A stretch of DNA of 64,000 nt, taken from contig CAAGIW010000012.1 of NCBI GenBank assembly GCA_900770025.1, positions 1-64,000 of the forward strand, in the 5' to 3' direction. Source of the stretch: an uncultured Prevotella sp. Its GTDB lineage: Bacteria > Bacteroidota > Bacteroidia > Bacteroidales > Bacteroidaceae. The notes under the pieces are model-generated. The model did not search any database and was not told the DNA's origin. It saw nothing but the letters and a program-made list of their open reading frames with translations. Position 1 is the stretch's first letter. Every line of letters starts with the position of its first letter. Positions 53,845 to 64,000 of this stretch are shown piece by piece. Made by a program: the position numbers and the translations under genes.

Positions 53845-54063
53845 TTATTTGTATCTAAAAACGATTCTTCCCTTAGTCAAGTCATACGGGCTCATCTCAA
53901 CCTTCACCTTGTCTCCTGGAAGGATTTTGATATAATGCATTCTCATTTTTCCAGAGATATGCGCAATAATCTGCACTCCATTCTCCAGTTCAACTCTAAA
54001 CATTGCATTGGAGAGCGACTCAATGATTGTTCCGTCTTGCTCAATAGCGGATTGTTTTGCCAT
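53845..54063 (-). CDS. infA: Translation initiation factor IF-1
   Basis: Binds the A site of the small subunit during initiation. The 72-residue OB fold contains [19 protein letters not shown] and [26 protein letters not shown], nearly the universal IF-1 sequence. It lies two bases after map. Confidence 0.98.
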   Translation of the reverse strand: MAKQSAIEQDGTIIESLSNAMFRVELENGVQIIAHISGKMRMHYIKILPGDKVKVEMSPYDLTKGRIVFRYK

Positions 54064-54065
54064 AC

Positions 54066-54866
54066 TTAATAATTAACGCTTTCTGTTTTCTCTATTTCAC
54101 TAAATGATGATAATATCTCCGGTTTGCCACGATGGATGGCGATGGTATGCTCAAAATGCGCTGCCACCTTGCCGTCCAACGTCCTGATGGTCCATTTGTC
54201 TGGCATCATGCCTATGGCACGACTGCCCATGGTAATCATCGGCTCAATCGCCAAGCACATGCCGTCTTTCAGTAACACACCGGTGCCACGGCGCCCATAA
54301 TTGGGAACACTCGGATCCTCGTGCATCTCCCTGCCTATGCCATGCCCGGTCAGTTCACGTACAATGCCATACCCTCGTTTGCTGCAATGCTCCTGAACAG
54401 TGGCACTGATGTCGCCCAACCTGTTTCCTACAATTGCCTGACGGATGGCAAGGAAAAGAGATTCCTTCGTGGTTTTGAGAAGTTGCTTCACTTCATCTGT
54501 CACCTCGCCTACACAAAAAGTGTAACAAGAATCTCCATTGAACCCCTGCAGCAATACGCCACAATCCACAGAGATGATGTCTCCATCTCGCAGGATGGTC
54601 TTCTCATCAGGAATACCATGCACCACCACCTCATTAACCGAAGTGCAAATGCTGGCAGGAAAGGGACCTCCGTATGGATTAGGGAAACCCTTGAAAGTAG
54701 GAACAGCGCCATGATCACGGATAAACTCCTCAGCGATGCGATCCAACTGCAAGGTTGAAATCCCAGGTTTAATATGCTTGGCCAATTCGCCGAGCGTTTC
54801 ACCAACAAGTTGGTTCGCTCGGCGCATTAGGTCTATCTCATCTTCAGTTTTTAGAAAGATGTTCAT
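54066..54866 (-). CDS. map: Type I methionine aminopeptidase
   Basis: Removes the initiator methionine from new proteins, using two metal ions. Ligand and catalytic motifs are [45 protein letters not shown] and the final FEHTIAI. The 266-residue length without an N-terminal extension is type Ia. It lies between secY and infA, as usual in Bacteroidetes. Confidence 0.98.
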   Translation of the reverse strand: MNIFLKTEDEIDLMRRANQLVGETLGELAKHIKPGISTLQLDRIAEEFIRDHGAVPTFKGFPNPYGGPFPASICTSVNEVVVHGIPDEKTILRDGDIISVDCGVLLQGFNGDSCYTFCVGEVTDEVKQLLKTTKESLFLAIRQAIVGNRLGDISATVQEHCSKRGYGIVRELTGHGIGREMHEDPSVPNYGRRGTGVLLKDGMCLAIEPMITMGSRAIGMMPDKWTIRTLDGKVAAHFEHTIAIHRGKPEILSSFSEIEKTESVNY

Positions 54867-54879
54867 TACTCAATGAGTA

Positions 54880-56223
54880 TCAATAGGCAGAGACACCTGC
54901 ATTTCCATGTACACGACCGGAATTAAGCAAGCCGTCATAATGACGCATCATCAAGTGACTCTCTATCTGCTGCAAGGTATCAAGTACCACGCCTATCAAA
55001 ATAAGCAACGATGTTCCACCAAAGAACTGCGAGAAAGCATCTTGTACTCCTGCAAGACTTGCGAAAGCAGGCATGATGGCGATGAATGCGATAAACAGGG
55101 AGCCGGGGAACGTGATGCGAGACATGATGGTCTCAATGAAGTCAGCGGTATCCTTGCCCGGACGTACTCCAGGAATGAAACCATTGTTTCTCTTCATGTC
55201 CTCTGCCATCTGAGTAGGATTCAGCGTAATAGCAGTATAGAAATAGGTGAAAGCGATGATGAGAGCAGCAAACACCAAATTATAGGTGAAACTGTTTCTG
55301 TCAAGCATCGTGCGCACAAACCAACTGGCATTCTCAGGAGCCGAGTACTGCACTATTGCCAAGGGAATGAACATCAATGCCTGAGCAAAGATGATAGGCA
55401 TCACATTGGCTGCAAACAACTTCAGAGGAATGTACTGGCGTGCGCCACCGTACTGCTTGTTGCCTACAAGACGTTTTGCATACTGTACGGGAACCTTACG
55501 AACTCCCTGAACCAGTATGATGGCTGCGCAAACAACTGCATAAAGAACCAGAATCTCTATCAAGAAAGCCACCAATCCACCACCAGTGATGGCAGTGAAA
55601 CGGGAACCGACCTCTTGAATGAATGCCTGAGGCAAACGAGCGATAATACCTATCATAATGATAAGAGAGACTCCGTTTCCGATACCCTTATCCGTAATGC
55701 GCTCACCCAACCAAAGGATGAACATACTTCCAGCAGCAAGAATAATCGTGGCAGGAATCACAAATACCGACCATGAGATGCCAGTGGCCAAGGCTCCGGC
55801 TGCCTGCATCTTGAGGTTGAGCAAGTAACTCGGTGCCTGAAAGAACAGGATAGCTACCGTAAGGATACGAGTATATTTGCTGATCTTTTTCCTGCCACTC
55901 TCACCCTCTCGCTGCATCTTCTGGAAATAAGGCACAGCAATTGCGAGAAGTTGCATAACGATAGAAGCCGAGATGTATGGCATGATTCCCAAAGCGAATA
56001 TTGACGCATTGGAAAATGCTCCACCGGAGAACATATCCAGAAGTGACATCAAACCACCCTGTGTTTGCGACTGTAAGTTTTCCAACATGGCAGGATTGAT
56101 GCCCGGAAGGACAACAAAAGAGCCGAAACGATAAATCGCAATGAAAAGGAGGGTGATGAGGATGCGCGAACGCAAATCCTCAACCTTCCATATATTCTTC
56201 AGTGTCTCTATAAACTTCTTCAT
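54880..56223 (-). CDS. secY: Preprotein translocase channel SecY
   Basis: Ten-helix channel for export and membrane insertion with SecE and SecG. RFGSFVVLPGINP, FSGGAFSNASIFALGIMPYISASI (plug and helix 2 region) and RNNGFIPGVRPGKDTADFIE are family blocks. Its 447 residues are normal. It is five bases after rplO. Confidence 0.98.
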   Translation of the reverse strand: MKKFIETLKNIWKVEDLRSRILITLLFIAIYRFGSFVVLPGINPAMLENLQSQTQGGLMSLLDMFSGGAFSNASIFALGIMPYISASIVMQLLAIAVPYFQKMQREGESGRKKISKYTRILTVAILFFQAPSYLLNLKMQAAGALATGISWSVFVIPATIILAAGSMFILWLGERITDKGIGNGVSLIIMIGIIARLPQAFIQEVGSRFTAITGGGLVAFLIEILVLYAVVCAAIILVQGVRKVPVQYAKRLVGNKQYGGARQYIPLKLFAANVMPIIFAQALMFIPLAIVQYSAPENASWFVRTMLDRNSFTYNLVFAALIIAFTYFYTAITLNPTQMAEDMKRNNGFIPGVRPGKDTADFIETIMSRITFPGSLFIAFIAIMPAFASLAGVQDAFSQFFGGTSLLILIGVVLDTLQQIESHLMMRHYDGLLNSGRVHGNAGVSAY

Positions 56224-56228
56224 TTCTG

Positions 56229-56675
56229 TTAGATTATTGTTGCGTTACCACCTACAGCCTTAATAGCTTCTTCTGCGGTCTTGGAGAAGGCATTAGCCTC
56301 TACATCAATCTTTGCGGTGAGTTCACCCTTGGCAAGCACCTTGACCAACTCTTTGCCATTGGTCAGTCCTGCAGCCACGAGTTCTGCCACTCCAATCTTG
56401 GTGAGATTCTTTTCCTCAGCCAATTTCTGAAGGGTAGAGAGGTTCACTGCAAAATACTCCTTGTGGTTGATATTCTTGAAGCCGGCCTTGGGTACACGAC
56501 GCTGCAAAGGCATCTGACCACCCTCGAAACCAATCTTCTTCTTATAACCTGAACGTGCCTTGGCACCTTTGTGTCCACGAGTAGATGTACCACCCAATCC
56601 AGAACCAGGACCACGACCAATTCTACGACGAGAATGTGTTGAACCTGCGGCAGGTTTTAAATTATGTAGTTTCAT
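56229..56675 (-). CDS. rplO: 50S ribosomal protein L15
   Basis: Late-assembly protein of the large subunit. The basic glycine-rich N-terminus (RRRIGRGPGSGLGGTSTRG, GHKGAKARSG) and FEGGQMPLQRRVPKAGF identify it. It has 148 residues. Confidence 0.98.
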   Translation of the reverse strand: MKLHNLKPAAGSTHSRRRIGRGPGSGLGGTSTRGHKGAKARSGYKKKIGFEGGQMPLQRRVPKAGFKNINHKEYFAVNLSTLQKLAEEKNLTKIGVAELVAAGLTNGKELVKVLAKGELTAKIDVEANAFSKTAEEAIKAVGGNATII

Positions 56676-56698
56676 TGTCGAATCTTTTAAAATTAAAA

Positions 56699-56875
56699 TT
56701 AGTCAATTACGGTCACCAGATGATGCACTTTCTGAATCATACCACGAATGGAAGGAGTATCCTCCTTTTCCACTACTTGCGAAATCTTTCTCAGACCAAG
56801 ATTCTCAAGTGTACGCTTCTGATCTACAGGAGCACCAATTTTGCTTTTTATCTGCTTAATCTTTATTGTAGCCAT
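56699..56875 (-). CDS. rpmD: 50S ribosomal protein L30
   Basis: A 58-residue protein read from the minus strand, starting [16 protein letters not shown] and ending [25 protein letters not shown] is the family core. It sits between rpsE (11 bases) and rplO (23 bases), as expected. Some bacteria lack L30; this one has it. Confidence 0.95.
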   Translation of the reverse strand: MATIKIKQIKSKIGAPVDQKRTLENLGLRKISQVVEKEDTPSIRGMIQKVHHLVTVID

Positions 56876-56886
56876 AATAAACCTCC

Positions 56887-57399
56887 TTATCCTCTAAATA
56901 CTTTTTCCATACTGATACCACGTGTACCTGCAATAGTGTAGGCGTCACGCATTTGAGACAAGGCAAGGATAGTGGCCTTCACCAGGTTGTGGGGATTGGA
57001 AGATCCCTTTGACTTGGCAAGCACATCCTTCACACCTACGCTCTCAAGCACTGCACGCATAGCACCACCGGCAACAAGCCCGGTACCTGCGGCTGCAGGC
57101 TTCAAGAACACCTGTGAACCACCAAAGCGTGACTCCATCTCATGAGGAATGGTACCCTTGAGAACAGGAACCTTTACAAGATTCTTCTTAGCAGCTTCTA
57201 CACCCTTGGCAATAGCTGCAGTAACTTCACCTGCCTTGCCGAGGCCCCAGCCGATGATTCCGTTGCCATCACCTACCACTACGATAGCAGCAAAAGTAAA
57301 GGTTCGACCACCCTTTGTTACTTTTGTAACACGGTTAATAGCAACTAACCTGTCTTTCAGTTCAACGTCGCTGTTTATTTTAACTTTGTTCATTGCCAT
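56887..57399 (-). CDS. rpsE: 30S ribosomal protein S5
   Basis: Helps decode accurately and keeps the mRNA channel. [40 protein letters not shown] and the C-terminal [18 protein letters not shown] match S5. It has 170 residues. Confidence 0.98.
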   Translation of the reverse strand: MAMNKVKINSDVELKDRLVAINRVTKVTKGGRTFTFAAIVVVGDGNGIIGWGLGKAGEVTAAIAKGVEAAKKNLVKVPVLKGTIPHEMESRFGGSQVFLKPAAAGTGLVAGGAMRAVLESVGVKDVLAKSKGSSNPHNLVKATILALSQMRDAYTIAGTRGISMEKVFRG

Positions 57400-57405
57400 A
57401 ATCGT

Positions 57406-57750
57406 TTAGAAATTAAGTCCACCCTTACGTGCTGCGTCAGCAAGCTGCTTAACGCGACCATGATAAAGATATCCGTTACGGTCAAACACTACTGATTTAA
57501 CTCCAGCTTCGAGAGCCTTCTTTGCAACCATTTCACCTACTTTTTCAGCCTGCTGGATTTTAGGCATAGCCTCCAAGCCCAAAGAAGACGCAGAGCAAAG
57601 AGTCTTGCCCTCCTGGTCATTGATAACCTGCACATAGATTTGCTTGTTGCTGCGGAAAACACTCATACGAGGACGCTCTGCAGTGCCAAATACACTCTTG
57701 CGAATTCTATATTTGATCTTGATTCGTCTTTCTACTTTCTTTGTTGTCAT
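57406..57750 (-). CDS. rplR: 50S ribosomal protein L18
   Basis: Binds 5S r[23 protein letters not shown] and [24 protein letters not shown] are diagnostic. It has 114 residues and lies six bases before rpsE. Confidence 0.98.
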   Translation of the reverse strand: MTTKKVERRIKIKYRIRKSVFGTAERPRMSVFRSNKQIYVQVINDQEGKTLCSASSLGLEAMPKIQQAEKVGEMVAKKALEAGVKSVVFDRNGYLYHGRVKQLADAARKGGLNF

Positions 57751-57768
57751 AATCGTACTAAATTAAAT

Positions 57769-58335
57769 TTACTTGGCTGAAGCACTCTTACCAGACTTCC
57801 TGCGAATAACCTCGCCTTGGAACAATACACCCTTGCCCTTATAAGGTTCAGGCTTGCGGAAAGAACGAATTTTTGCACAAACAAGACCCAGCAATGCTTT
57901 GTCGCATGACTCAAGTATAATGATGGGATTCTGGTTACGCTCAGACTTTGTCTCCACCTTGATTTCAGCAGGAAGCTGGATAAAGATGGGGTGAGTGTAA
58001 CCCAGAGTAAACTCAATCAGGTTGCCCTGGTTAGATACACGATAACCAACGCCCACAAGTTCAAGTACTTTCTTGTAACCCTCACTGACGCCAATCACCA
58101 TATTGTTCACCAAAGAACGATACAGACCGTGGAAAGCCTGCTTCTGCTTTGCATTGACAGGACTATTCTCATCGATTTCAAAAACAATCTGATTGTCAGC
58201 TATCTTAACGATAATTGAAGGATCTACATACTGAGACATCTCCCCCTTAGGACCTTTAACACTTACCACACCGTCTTTCTGTGCAACGGTAACACCTGCA
58301 GGGATACTAATTGGTAATTTACCTATTCTTGACAT
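57769..58335 (-). CDS. rplF: 50S ribosomal protein L6
   Basis: Large-subunit stalk-base protein. Start at 58335 (MSRIGKLPISIPAGV) is chosen because L6 proteins begin this way; the frame opens five codons earlier. GYKKVLELVGVGYRVSNQG and EPYKGKGVLFQGEVIRRKSGKSA are family blocks. It has 188 residues. Confidence 0.97.
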   Translation of the reverse strand: MSRIGKLPISIPAGVTVAQKDGVVSVKGPKGEMSQYVDPSIIVKIADNQIVFEIDENSPVNAKQKQAFHGLYRSLVNNMVIGVSEGYKKVLELVGVGYRVSNQGNLIEFTLGYTHPIFIQLPAEIKVETKSERNQNPIIILESCDKALLGLVCAKIRSFRKPEPYKGKGVLFQGEVIRRKSGKSASAK

Positions 58336-58350
58336 ATTCAAATCCTCCAA

Positions 58351-58746
58351 TTAATAAACATAGCAAAGTACTTCACCGCCAATCTTGAGATCAGCAGCCT
58401 CTTTGTCTGTCATTACACCTCTGGATGTAGATAAGATGGCAATACCTAATCCGTTAATTACTCTCGGCATGTCTTTGTAACCAGTGTACTTGCGAAGACC
58501 TGGTGTAGACACTCTCTTCAGGCATCTGATAGCACTCTCCTTTGTTTTGGGATTATACTTCAAAGCCACTTTAATGGTACCCTGAGGTCCATCCTCAACG
58601 AACTTGTAGTTCAGAATGTACCCCTTTTCGAAGAGGATTTTGGTAATTTCCTTCTTCAGGTTTGAAGCCGGTACTTCAACAACACGGTGATTAGCCATGA
58701 TTGCGTTTCTCAACCTCGTCAGATAATCTGCTATTGGATCTGTCAT
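58351..58746 (-). CDS. rpsH: 30S ribosomal protein S8
   Basis: Central-domain organiser of the small subunit and usual translational repressor of the spc operon in E. coli. MTDPIADYLTRLRNAIMANH and ILSTSRGVMTDKEA identify it. It has 131 residues and follows rpsN after a 68-base gap. Confidence 0.98.
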   Translation of the reverse strand: MTDPIADYLTRLRNAIMANHRVVEVPASNLKKEITKILFEKGYILNYKFVEDGPQGTIKVALKYNPKTKESAIRCLKRVSTPGLRKYTGYKDMPRVINGLGIAILSTSRGVMTDKEAADLKIGGEVLCYVY

Positions 58747-58814
58747 AAAAAAGATGTTTAATTAATCGGGACTGCCCCGACAATATTAAAATTAAAAATT
58801 CTAATTTCTGTTGA

Positions 58815-59117
58815 TTACCAACTTGCCTTCTTCACTCCAGGAATCAAGCCGCTGGATGCCATTTCACGGAATTGAATACGTGAAAGGCCAAACTGACGCA
58901 TATATCCCTTCGGACGTCCAGTAATCTTGCAACGGTTGTGCAAGCGGATGGGATTGGCATTCTTGGGGATGCTCTGGAGCTTACGAGCAGCCTCATAAGC
59001 CTCTGCCGCATCCTCTGATGTAGCGATAATCTTTTTCAATGCTGCACGTTTCTCAGCGTAGCGAGCCACAAGCTTTGCACGCTTTACCTCGCGAGCTTTC
59101 ATTGATTCTTTTGCCAT
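58815..59117 (-). CDS. rpsN: 30S ribosomal protein S14, zinc-free form
   Basis: Head protein of the small subunit. [25 protein letters not shown] and the end PGVKKASW identify S14. Only one cysteine is seen, so the CxxC zinc site of the C+ form is absent. The 100-residue length also fits the zinc-free form. Confidence 0.97.
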   Translation of the reverse strand: MAKESMKAREVKRAKLVARYAEKRAALKKIIATSEDAAEAYEAARKLQSIPKNANPIRLHNRCKITGRPKGYMRQFGLSRIQFREMASSGLIPGVKKASW

Positions 59118-59128
59118 ATCTGTCTTTC

Positions 59129-59677
59129 TTATTTAGCGTTTTTAAACGGCAGACCGAAAGCCTTGAGCAGAGCATAACCTTCCTCATCGGTCTTGGCCGT
59201 TGTAACGAAAGTGATGTTCATACCCTGGATGCGATCCACTGAATCGATATTGATCTCGGGGAAGATAATTTGCTCCTGAATACCAAGAGTGTAGTTGCCA
59301 CGACCGTCAAACTTGCTTTCGATTCCCTTGAAGTCACGGATACGAGGCAACGCAATACGCACGAGTTTCTCAAGGAACTCATACATACGCTCTCTGCGCA
59401 AGGTCACCATTACTCCGATAGGCATCTTTTTACGAAGTTTGAAATTTGCAACGTCTTTCTTAGAGAAAGTGGCCACAGCCTTCTGACCCGTGATGGCAGA
59501 AATCTCATTGATTGCTACATCTATGATTTTTTTATCCTGTGTAGCATCTCCAAGACCCTGATTCACCACAATTTTCTTCAGTACAGGAACCTGCATTTTA
59601 GAAGTATAGCCAAACTGCTTCTCCAAGGCGGGAGCAATTTGCTCCAGATAAGTTTTCTTAAGTTCTGCTGTATTCAT
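59129..59677 (-). CDS. rplE: 50S ribosomal protein L5
   Basis: Binds 5S rRNA and contacts S13. [53 protein letters not shown] and [15 protein letters not shown] are clear. Its start overlaps the rplX stop by one base (TAATG), so the two are translationally coupled. Confidence 0.98.
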   Translation of the reverse strand: MNTAELKKTYLEQIAPALEKQFGYTSKMQVPVLKKIVVNQGLGDATQDKKIIDVAINEISAITGQKAVATFSKKDVANFKLRKKMPIGVMVTLRRERMYEFLEKLVRIALPRIRDFKGIESKFDGRGNYTLGIQEQIIFPEINIDSVDRIQGMNITFVTTAKTDEEGYALLKAFGLPFKNAK

Positions 59678-59997
59678 TACTTAATCTCCTCCCCTGATTT
59701 TTTTGCGATGCGAACCTTCTTGCCCTCCTCGTTCACTTTCATGGCAACACGAGTAGGTTTACCGCTTTTAGGATCGATCAGACTGATGTTAGAAATGTGG
59801 ATGGAAGCCTCCTGCTTTACAAAGCCTCCTTGGGGATTCTTTGCACTGGGCTTTGCGCTCTTGTTGACCATATTCACGCCCTCTACGATAGCGCGCTGTT
59901 TGTCAACCAACACCTTCAGCACTTTACCGGTTTTGCCCTTGTCTTCTCCAGTGAGGACAACTACGGTATCGTTTTTCTTTATTTTCAACTTAGTCAT
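59677..59997 (-). CDS. rplX: 50S ribosomal protein L24
   Basis: Early assembly protein of the large subunit. Start at 59997 ([24 protein letters not shown]) is preferred over a methionine five codons earlier. The KOW motif lies in that segment. [22 protein letters not shown] and [16 protein letters not shown] follow. Confidence 0.96.
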   Translation of the reverse strand: MTKLKIKKNDTVVVLTGEDKGKTGKVLKVLVDKQRAIVEGVNMVNKSAKPSAKNPQGGFVKQEASIHISNISLIDPKSGKPTRVAMKVNEEGKKVRIAKKSGEEIK

Positions 59998-60018
59998 TGT
60001 GTGAATTGTCATTAAATA

Positions 60019-60384
60019 TTAAAGAACCTCCGGTGCAAGTGAGACCACTTTCATGTTAACGGCACGCAGTTCACGAGCCACGGGACCAAAGATACGGCTT
60101 CCACGGATTTCTCCTGCGTTATTCAACAACACGCAAGCGTTGTCGTCAAATCGGATGTATGATCCATCGGGACGACGGATTTCCTTCTTTGTACGAACAA
60201 CCAAAGCCTTTGATACTGCACCTTTTTTCAAATCGCTTGAAGGAATGACGTTCTTGACAGCAACGACAATAACGTCACCCACACTGGCATAACGGCGGCG
60301 TGTTCCACCCAACACACGAATGCAAAGGGCCTCACGTGCTCCACTGTTATCACATACTGTAAGTCTTGATTCTGCTTGTATCAT
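60019..60384 (-). CDS. rplN: 50S ribosomal protein L14
   Basis: Forms the bridge to 16S r[34 protein letters not shown] and [17 protein letters not shown] [17 protein letters not shown] identify it. It has 121 residues and follows rpsQ by two bases. Confidence 0.98.
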   Translation of the reverse strand: MIQAESRLTVCDNSGAREALCIRVLGGTRRRYASVGDVIVVAVKNVIPSSDLKKGAVSKALVVRTKKEIRRPDGSYIRFDDNACVLLNNAGEIRGSRIFGPVARELRAVNMKVVSLAPEVL

Positions 60385-60386
60385 AA

Positions 60387-60653
60387 TTACTTCGCTTTTT
60401 CAACAATTTGAACTAATCTCCATCTCTTTGTTTTGCTCAAAGGACGTGTTTCCATAACGAGCACTGTATCACCTACATTGGCCTCGTTATTCTCATCATG
60501 TGCATGATACTTTTTGGTTTTCTGCACAAACTTACCATAGATTGGGTGCATCTCCTTGAACTTAGCGGCAATAACAATGGTTTTATCCATTTTGTTGCTG
60601 ATCACAACACCCTGTCTTGTCTTTCTTAAATTTCTTGTTTCCATCTGGCCCAT
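60387..60653 (-). CDS. rpsQ: 30S ribosomal protein S17
   Basis: Primary rRNA-binding protein. [19 protein letters not shown] and [22 protein letters not shown] are diagnostic. Start is 60653 or the methionine three codons later (METRNLRK), which is the more common N-terminus. Confidence 0.97.
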   Translation of the reverse strand: MGQMETRNLRKTRQGVVISNKMDKTIVIAAKFKEMHPIYGKFVQKTKKYHAHDENNEANVGDTVLVMETRPLSKTKRWRLVQIVEKAK

Positions 60654-60655
60654 TA

Positions 60656-60850
60656 TTATTTGTTAAGTTCCCTTTGACGGAGTTCAGTCTTCATACGTGC
60701 AATATCACGACGTGTTGCCTTAATCTCTGAGGGGTTCTCCAGAGGAGAGATAGCGTGGTTGATTTTCATCTGATTGTACTTCACAACCTCGGTATTCAGT
60801 CTCTCGGCCAATTCTTTGGTTTCCAATTCTCTTAGTTCTGCACTCTTCAT
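60656..60850 (-). CDS. rpmC: 50S ribosomal protein L29
   Basis: Surface protein near the exit tunnel. [19 protein letters not shown] and [28 protein letters not shown] show the two-helix L29 fold. It has 64 residues. Confidence 0.97.
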   Translation of the reverse strand: MKSAELRELETKELAERLNTEVVKYNQMKINHAISPLENPSEIKATRRDIARMKTELRQRELNK

Positions 60851-60852
60851 AA

Positions 60853-61281
60853 TTAAGCGTTTTTATCGTAATCACGTCTAACAACAAACTTTGTCTTCAC
60901 AGGCAGTTTCTGTGCGGCGAGGCGCAAGGCCTCTTTGGCCACGTCAAAAGAAACACCTTCCACTTCAAAGAGGATGCGGCCAGGGGTCACAGGTGCAACC
61001 CATCCTGCAGGGTCTCCCTTACCTTTACCCATACGAACGTCAGCAGGCTTACGTGTGATAGGTTTGTCAGGGAAGATGCGAATCCACACCTGTCCTTCAC
61101 GCTGCATATAACGATTGACTGCTACACGGGCAGCTTCAATCTGTCGGCTGTCAATCCATTTGGCCTCAAGTGTCTTGATTCCAAAGGAGCCGAAAGCCAA
61201 TTGTGTTCCTCTATGGGCGTTGCCTTTATTGCCACGTCCATCTTGAGGTCTTCTATATCTTACTCTCTTAGGTTGTAACAT
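60853..61281 (-). CDS. rplP: 50S ribosomal protein L16
   Basis: Contacts the A-site tRNA elbow and helps assemble the peptidyl transferase centre. [51 protein letters not shown] and [11 protein letters not shown] identify it. It has 142 residues. Confidence 0.98.
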   Translation of the reverse strand: MLQPKRVRYRRPQDGRGNKGNAHRGTQLAFGSFGIKTLEAKWIDSRQIEAARVAVNRYMQREGQVWIRIFPDKPITRKPADVRMGKGKGDPAGWVAPVTPGRILFEVEGVSFDVAKEALRLAAQKLPVKTKFVVRRDYDKNA

Positions 61282-61307
61282 GATAGCTTCTTACTTTTAA
61301 CGGTTAT

Positions 61308-62027
61308 TTATTTTTTCTTACCACGGAACTTTCTGCCACCATTGTTACCTGCTGCTCGGTTGTTGTTCTTATCCTGAGAGAAGTTGGGAGCCAAATCGGG
61401 CTTGCCATAAACCTCACCTCTACAGATCCAAACCTTGATACCGAGCAATCCCACCTTGGTGAGAGCCTCTGCCTGACAGAAGTCGATGTCTGCACGGAAC
61501 GTGTGCAAAGGAGTACGTCCTTCTTTGTACATTTCCTTGCGTGCCATTTCAGCACCATTCAGACGTCCGGTAATCTGCACTTTGATTCCCTCTGCACCTG
61601 CGCGCATAGTATTGGCAATTGCCATCTTGATTGCGCGACGATATGCAATTTTTCCTTCCACCTGACGGGCGATGTTGTTACCAACGATGTTGGCATCGAG
61701 TTCAGGTTTCTTAACTTCAAAGATGTTGATCTGTATCTCCTTGTCATAGAGTTTCTTAAGTTCTTCCTTGAGTTTGTCAACATCTTGTCCGCCCTTACCA
61801 ATGACAATACCCGGACGAGCCGTGCAAATAGTAATGGTAACCAGTTTCAATGTACGTTCGATAACGATGCGCGATACACTGGCTTTGGCCAAGCGCTCGT
61901 TGAGGTACTTACGGATTTTCTGGTCTTCAACCAGATTATCTCCAAAGTTTTTGCCTCCGAACCAATTTGAGTCCCAACCTCTTACGATACCCAGACGGTT
62001 GCTTATTGGATTAACTTTCTGTCCCAT
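61308..62027 (-). CDS. rpsC: 30S ribosomal protein S3
   Basis: Lines the mRNA entry tunnel. [25 protein letters not shown], the KH motif [20 protein letters not shown], and [26 protein letters not shown] are seen. The 239-residue protein ends in a basic tail ([10 protein letters not shown]). Confidence 0.98.
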   Translation of the reverse strand: MGQKVNPISNRLGIVRGWDSNWFGGKNFGDNLVEDQKIRKYLNERLAKASVSRIVIERTLKLVTITICTARPGIVIGKGGQDVDKLKEELKKLYDKEIQINIFEVKKPELDANIVGNNIARQVEGKIAYRRAIKMAIANTMRAGAEGIKVQITGRLNGAEMARKEMYKEGRTPLHTFRADIDFCQAEALTKVGLLGIKVWICRGEVYGKPDLAPNFSQDKNNNRAAGNNGGRKFRGKKK

Positions 62028-62035
62028 TCTACTTA

Positions 62036-62437
62036 TTATTTGTCATTATTCTTTGCGTCAACAAACAGTGTAACGTGGTTAGAGCGCTTACGTATTCTGT
62101 ATCCACGTCCCTGCGGTGCGGGTCTCATGCGTTTCATTGTTACTCCCTCATCTACAAACACCTTAGAGATGTAGAGTTCACCATCTTCGGCTTTTCTGTC
62201 GTTTTTAGCCTCCCAGTTAGCGATAGCCGAACGCAGCAATTTTTCTACGTCAGCAGCTGCAGCCTTCTTAGAGAAACGAAGTACGCCGAGAGCGCGGTTC
62301 ACTTCCATTCCACGCACCATATCTACGACATAGCGCATTTTGCGCGGGGAAGAAGGAACGCCTTTCAACTTAGCAAAATACTGTGTTTTAAGGGCTTGTT
62401 TTCTTTCTTCAGCCTTAATATGTTTTCTTGCTCCCAT
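62036..62437 (-). CDS. rplV: 50S ribosomal protein L22
   Basis: Lines the polypeptide exit tunnel. [32 protein letters not shown] and [23 protein letters not shown], which forms the extended hairpin, identify it. It has 133 residues. Confidence 0.98.
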   Translation of the reverse strand: MGARKHIKAEERKQALKTQYFAKLKGVPSSPRKMRYVVDMVRGMEVNRALGVLRFSKKAAAADVEKLLRSAIANWEAKNDRKAEDGELYISKVFVDEGVTMKRMRPAPQGRGYRIRKRSNHVTLFVDAKNNDK

Positions 62438-62471
62438 TATAAATTCTTTTTTACTGGTGGATTAAGACCTG

Positions 62472-62738
62472 TTACTTCTTGTTACCGGCATGGCCACCGA
62501 AGCGTCGTGTGGGTGAGAACTCACCGAGCTTATGTCCAACCATGTTTTCAGTAATGTAAACAGGGATAAATTTATTTCCGTTATGAACTGCAACAGTATG
62601 TCCCACGAAATCGGGGGAAATCATTGAAGCTCTGGCCCATGTTTTCACAACACTCTTCTTTCCGCTCTCATTCATTGCGAGAATTTTCTTTTCGAGTGCC
62701 ACGTTGATATAGGGACCTTTTTTTAATGAACGACTCAT
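62472..62738 (-). CDS. rpsS: 30S ribosomal protein S19
   Basis: Head protein near the A-site finger. [41 protein letters not shown] and [19 protein letters not shown] are the standard blocks. It has 88 residues. Confidence 0.98.
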   Translation of the reverse strand: MSRSLKKGPYINVALEKKILAMNESGKKSVVKTWARASMISPDFVGHTVAVHNGNKFIPVYITENMVGHKLGEFSPTRRFGGHAGNKK

Positions 62739-62760
62739 AATTTACTCTTGGTTAACTTGA

Positions 62761-63585
62761 TTACTTACTTGCTCTTTCGATAATGTACTTGTTTGAAAGT
62801 TTCTTAGGTGCACGTGTCTTAAGACCCTTTGCATACAAGCCCTTACGTGAACGTGGATGACCTCCAGACTGGCGTCCTTCACCACCACCCATCGGGTGAT
62901 CGTGGGGGTTCATCACAACACCACGGTTGTGAGGACGGCGTCCCAACCAGCGTGAGCGTCCAGCCTTACCAGACTTCTCCAAAGCGTGGTCGGAGTTTCC
63001 TACACTACCGATAGTAGCTTTACAAGCGCTGAGGATTTGGCGTGTTTCTCCAGAGGGGAGTTTAATCACGCAGTAGTTTCCTTCGCGAGAGGTCAACTGA
63101 GCAAAATTACCAGCCGAACGAACGAGCAGAGCTCCTTGTCCCGGGCGCAATTCAATGTTATGAATCACAGTTCCCACAGGGATGTTTGCCAGCGGCAATG
63201 CATTACCAATCTCAGGCACTGCATTAGCACCGGACATCAAGGTAGCACCCACCTGCAGTCCATTAGGAGCAATGATATAACGTTTTTCACCATCAGCATA
63301 GAAAAGCAAAGCGATACGAGCCGAACGGTTAGGATCGTATTCGATTGTTTTCACTGTTGCTGGAACACCATCTTTCTCTCGTTTGAAGTCGATTATACGA
63401 TACTTCCTCTTGTGGCCACCGCCCATGTAGCGGACAGTCATTTTACCGGTGTTGTTACGACCACCAGTAGAACGCTTACCGTAAACGAGAGACTTTTCTG
63501 GCACGGATGCAGTAATTTCCTCGAACGTGCCAATAACCTTGTGTCTTTGTCCCGGAGTTACCGGTTTGAATTTACGTACTGCCAT
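62761..63585 (-). CDS. rplB: 50S ribosomal protein L2
   Basis: Essential for subunit joining and peptide bond formation. [48 protein letters not shown] and the histidine region [13 protein letters not shown] are conserved. It has 274 residues. Confidence 0.98.
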   Translation of the reverse strand: MAVRKFKPVTPGQRHKVIGTFEEITASVPEKSLVYGKRSTGGRNNTGKMTVRYMGGGHKRKYRIIDFKREKDGVPATVKTIEYDPNRSARIALLFYADGEKRYIIAPNGLQVGATLMSGANAVPEIGNALPLANIPVGTVIHNIELRPGQGALLVRSAGNFAQLTSREGNYCVIKLPSGETRQILSACKATIGSVGNSDHALEKSGKAGRSRWLGRRPHNRGVVMNPHDHPMGGGEGRQSGGHPRSRKGLYAKGLKTRAPKKLSNKYIIERASK

Positions 63586-63591
63586 TTCTTA

Positions 63592-63948
63592 TTATTGTAT
63601 ATTGCTGTAAAAATCAATGGTATCGCCCTCCTTAAGAGTTACGATTGCTTTCTTGAACGCATTCTTCTGTCCTCTGATCAGACCAGCCTTGGTGTAGCGT
63701 GCTGAACGCTTACCTGCGTAACGAAGTGTGTTCACATCTATCACTGTAACGTTGTACAGACTTTCAATCTCTTTCTTTATCTCGAACTTGTTAGCTTCAG
63801 GTCTAACGATGAAACCATATTTGGGAGTGGCCACCTTGGTACGTTCTTCGCCACCCTTTGACTTCACTCTGTAAGTTCTGTCAACAGAAGACTTGTCTGT
63901 GATCTTGGTCATCTTCTCAGTGACCAGTGGTTTTACAATAATTGCCAT
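63592..63948 (-). CDS. rplW: 50S ribosomal protein L23
   Basis: Exit-tunnel rim protein and docking site for signal recognition particle and trigger factor. KPLVTEKMTKIT, YGFIVRPEANKFEIKKEIESLYNVTVIDVNTLRYAGK identify it. At 118 residues it is longer than the usual core of about 95, with extra N-terminal residues (about 15-35). Confidence 0.96.
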   Translation of the reverse strand: MAIIVKPLVTEKMTKITDKSSVDRTYRVKSKGGEERTKVATPKYGFIVRPEANKFEIKKEIESLYNVTVIDVNTLRYAGKRSARYTKAGLIRGQKNAFKKAIVTLKEGDTIDFYSNIQ

Positions 63949-63963
63949 AATCTAATGTCTCCT

Positions 63964-64000
63964 TTACTTATTTAAGATTTCGTCGAAAGTCTTCAGAGAG
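63964..64000 (-). CDS. rplD: 50S ribosomal protein L4, C-terminal end only
   Basis: The last 11 codons before a TAA at 63964-63966 read SLKTFDEILNK, a plausible L4 C-terminus, 15 bases upstream of rplW. The rest lies outside the window. The call relies mainly on gene order. Confidence 0.7.
   Translation of the reverse strand, partial: SLKTFDEILNK

Overview
The window looks like a chromosome segment of a Prevotella-like member of the Bacteroidales. Supporting signs are a complete SusC/SusD/SusE/SusF-type outer-membrane starch locus, Bacteroidetes-style lipoproteins with acidic residues after the lipobox cysteine, repeated TAnnTTTG promoter -7 boxes, a possible type IX secretion-like C-terminus on the amylase, and the S10-spc-alpha ribosomal cluster with map and infA between secY and rpmJ. 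The genus is inferred, not proven.

Layout. 275-10576 (minus strand): susC-susD-susE-susF-type operon followed by a separately promoted secreted alpha-amylase. 10947-13355 (plus): a LacI-family regulator and a sugar MFS transporter. 13772-15763 (minus): rlpA-like protein and glutamate dehydrogenase. 15917-26191 (minus): an intracellular/periplasmic alpha-glucan operon in transcription order malQ, GH97 (susB), type I pullulanase, GH13 neopullulanase-like enzyme, then a GH53 galactanase lipoprotein. Palindromic CAAACGTTTG sites lie in front of susC/lacI and of malQ, with a near match before the amylase, so the LacI-type protein probably controls the whole maltodextrin regulon.

26785-35889 (minus) is the most unusual part: a three-gene operon of a STAS-domain anti-sigma-antagonist-like protein, a 2457-residue two-module nonribosomal peptide synthetase (C-A-T-C-A-T-reductase) and a MATE exporter. 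It probably makes and exports a dipeptide aldehyde, alcohol or cyclised derivative. Just beyond it are an AT-richer MvaI/BcnI-like restriction-modification pair (36313-37883) and an overlapping gene pair (38602-43127): a Cache-HAMP-SpoIIE phosphatase with a C-terminal RsbW-like ATPase domain, and a beta-propeller AraC-type regulator lacking any kinase. The STAS protein and the phosphatase/kinase protein could form a partner-switching circuit. 43692-49017 (plus) holds GH115 and GH2 enzymes for glucuronic-acid-decorated hemicellulose. 49061-49936 (minus) is a glycine-zipper lipoprotein.

50554-64000 (minus) is the ribosomal protein cluster from the end of rplD to rplQ, including secY, map, infA and rpoA.

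The intergenic regions carry a dispersed repeat family: five arrays of a palindromic AAAA-core-TTTT unit repeated at exactly 22 bp, with cores that differ between loci but often stay palindromic. Two of the loci share a much longer common sequence. A separate 23-bp repeat array and a large imperfect inverted repeat are also present. No tRNA, rRNA, CRISPR array or insertion sequence was recognised.
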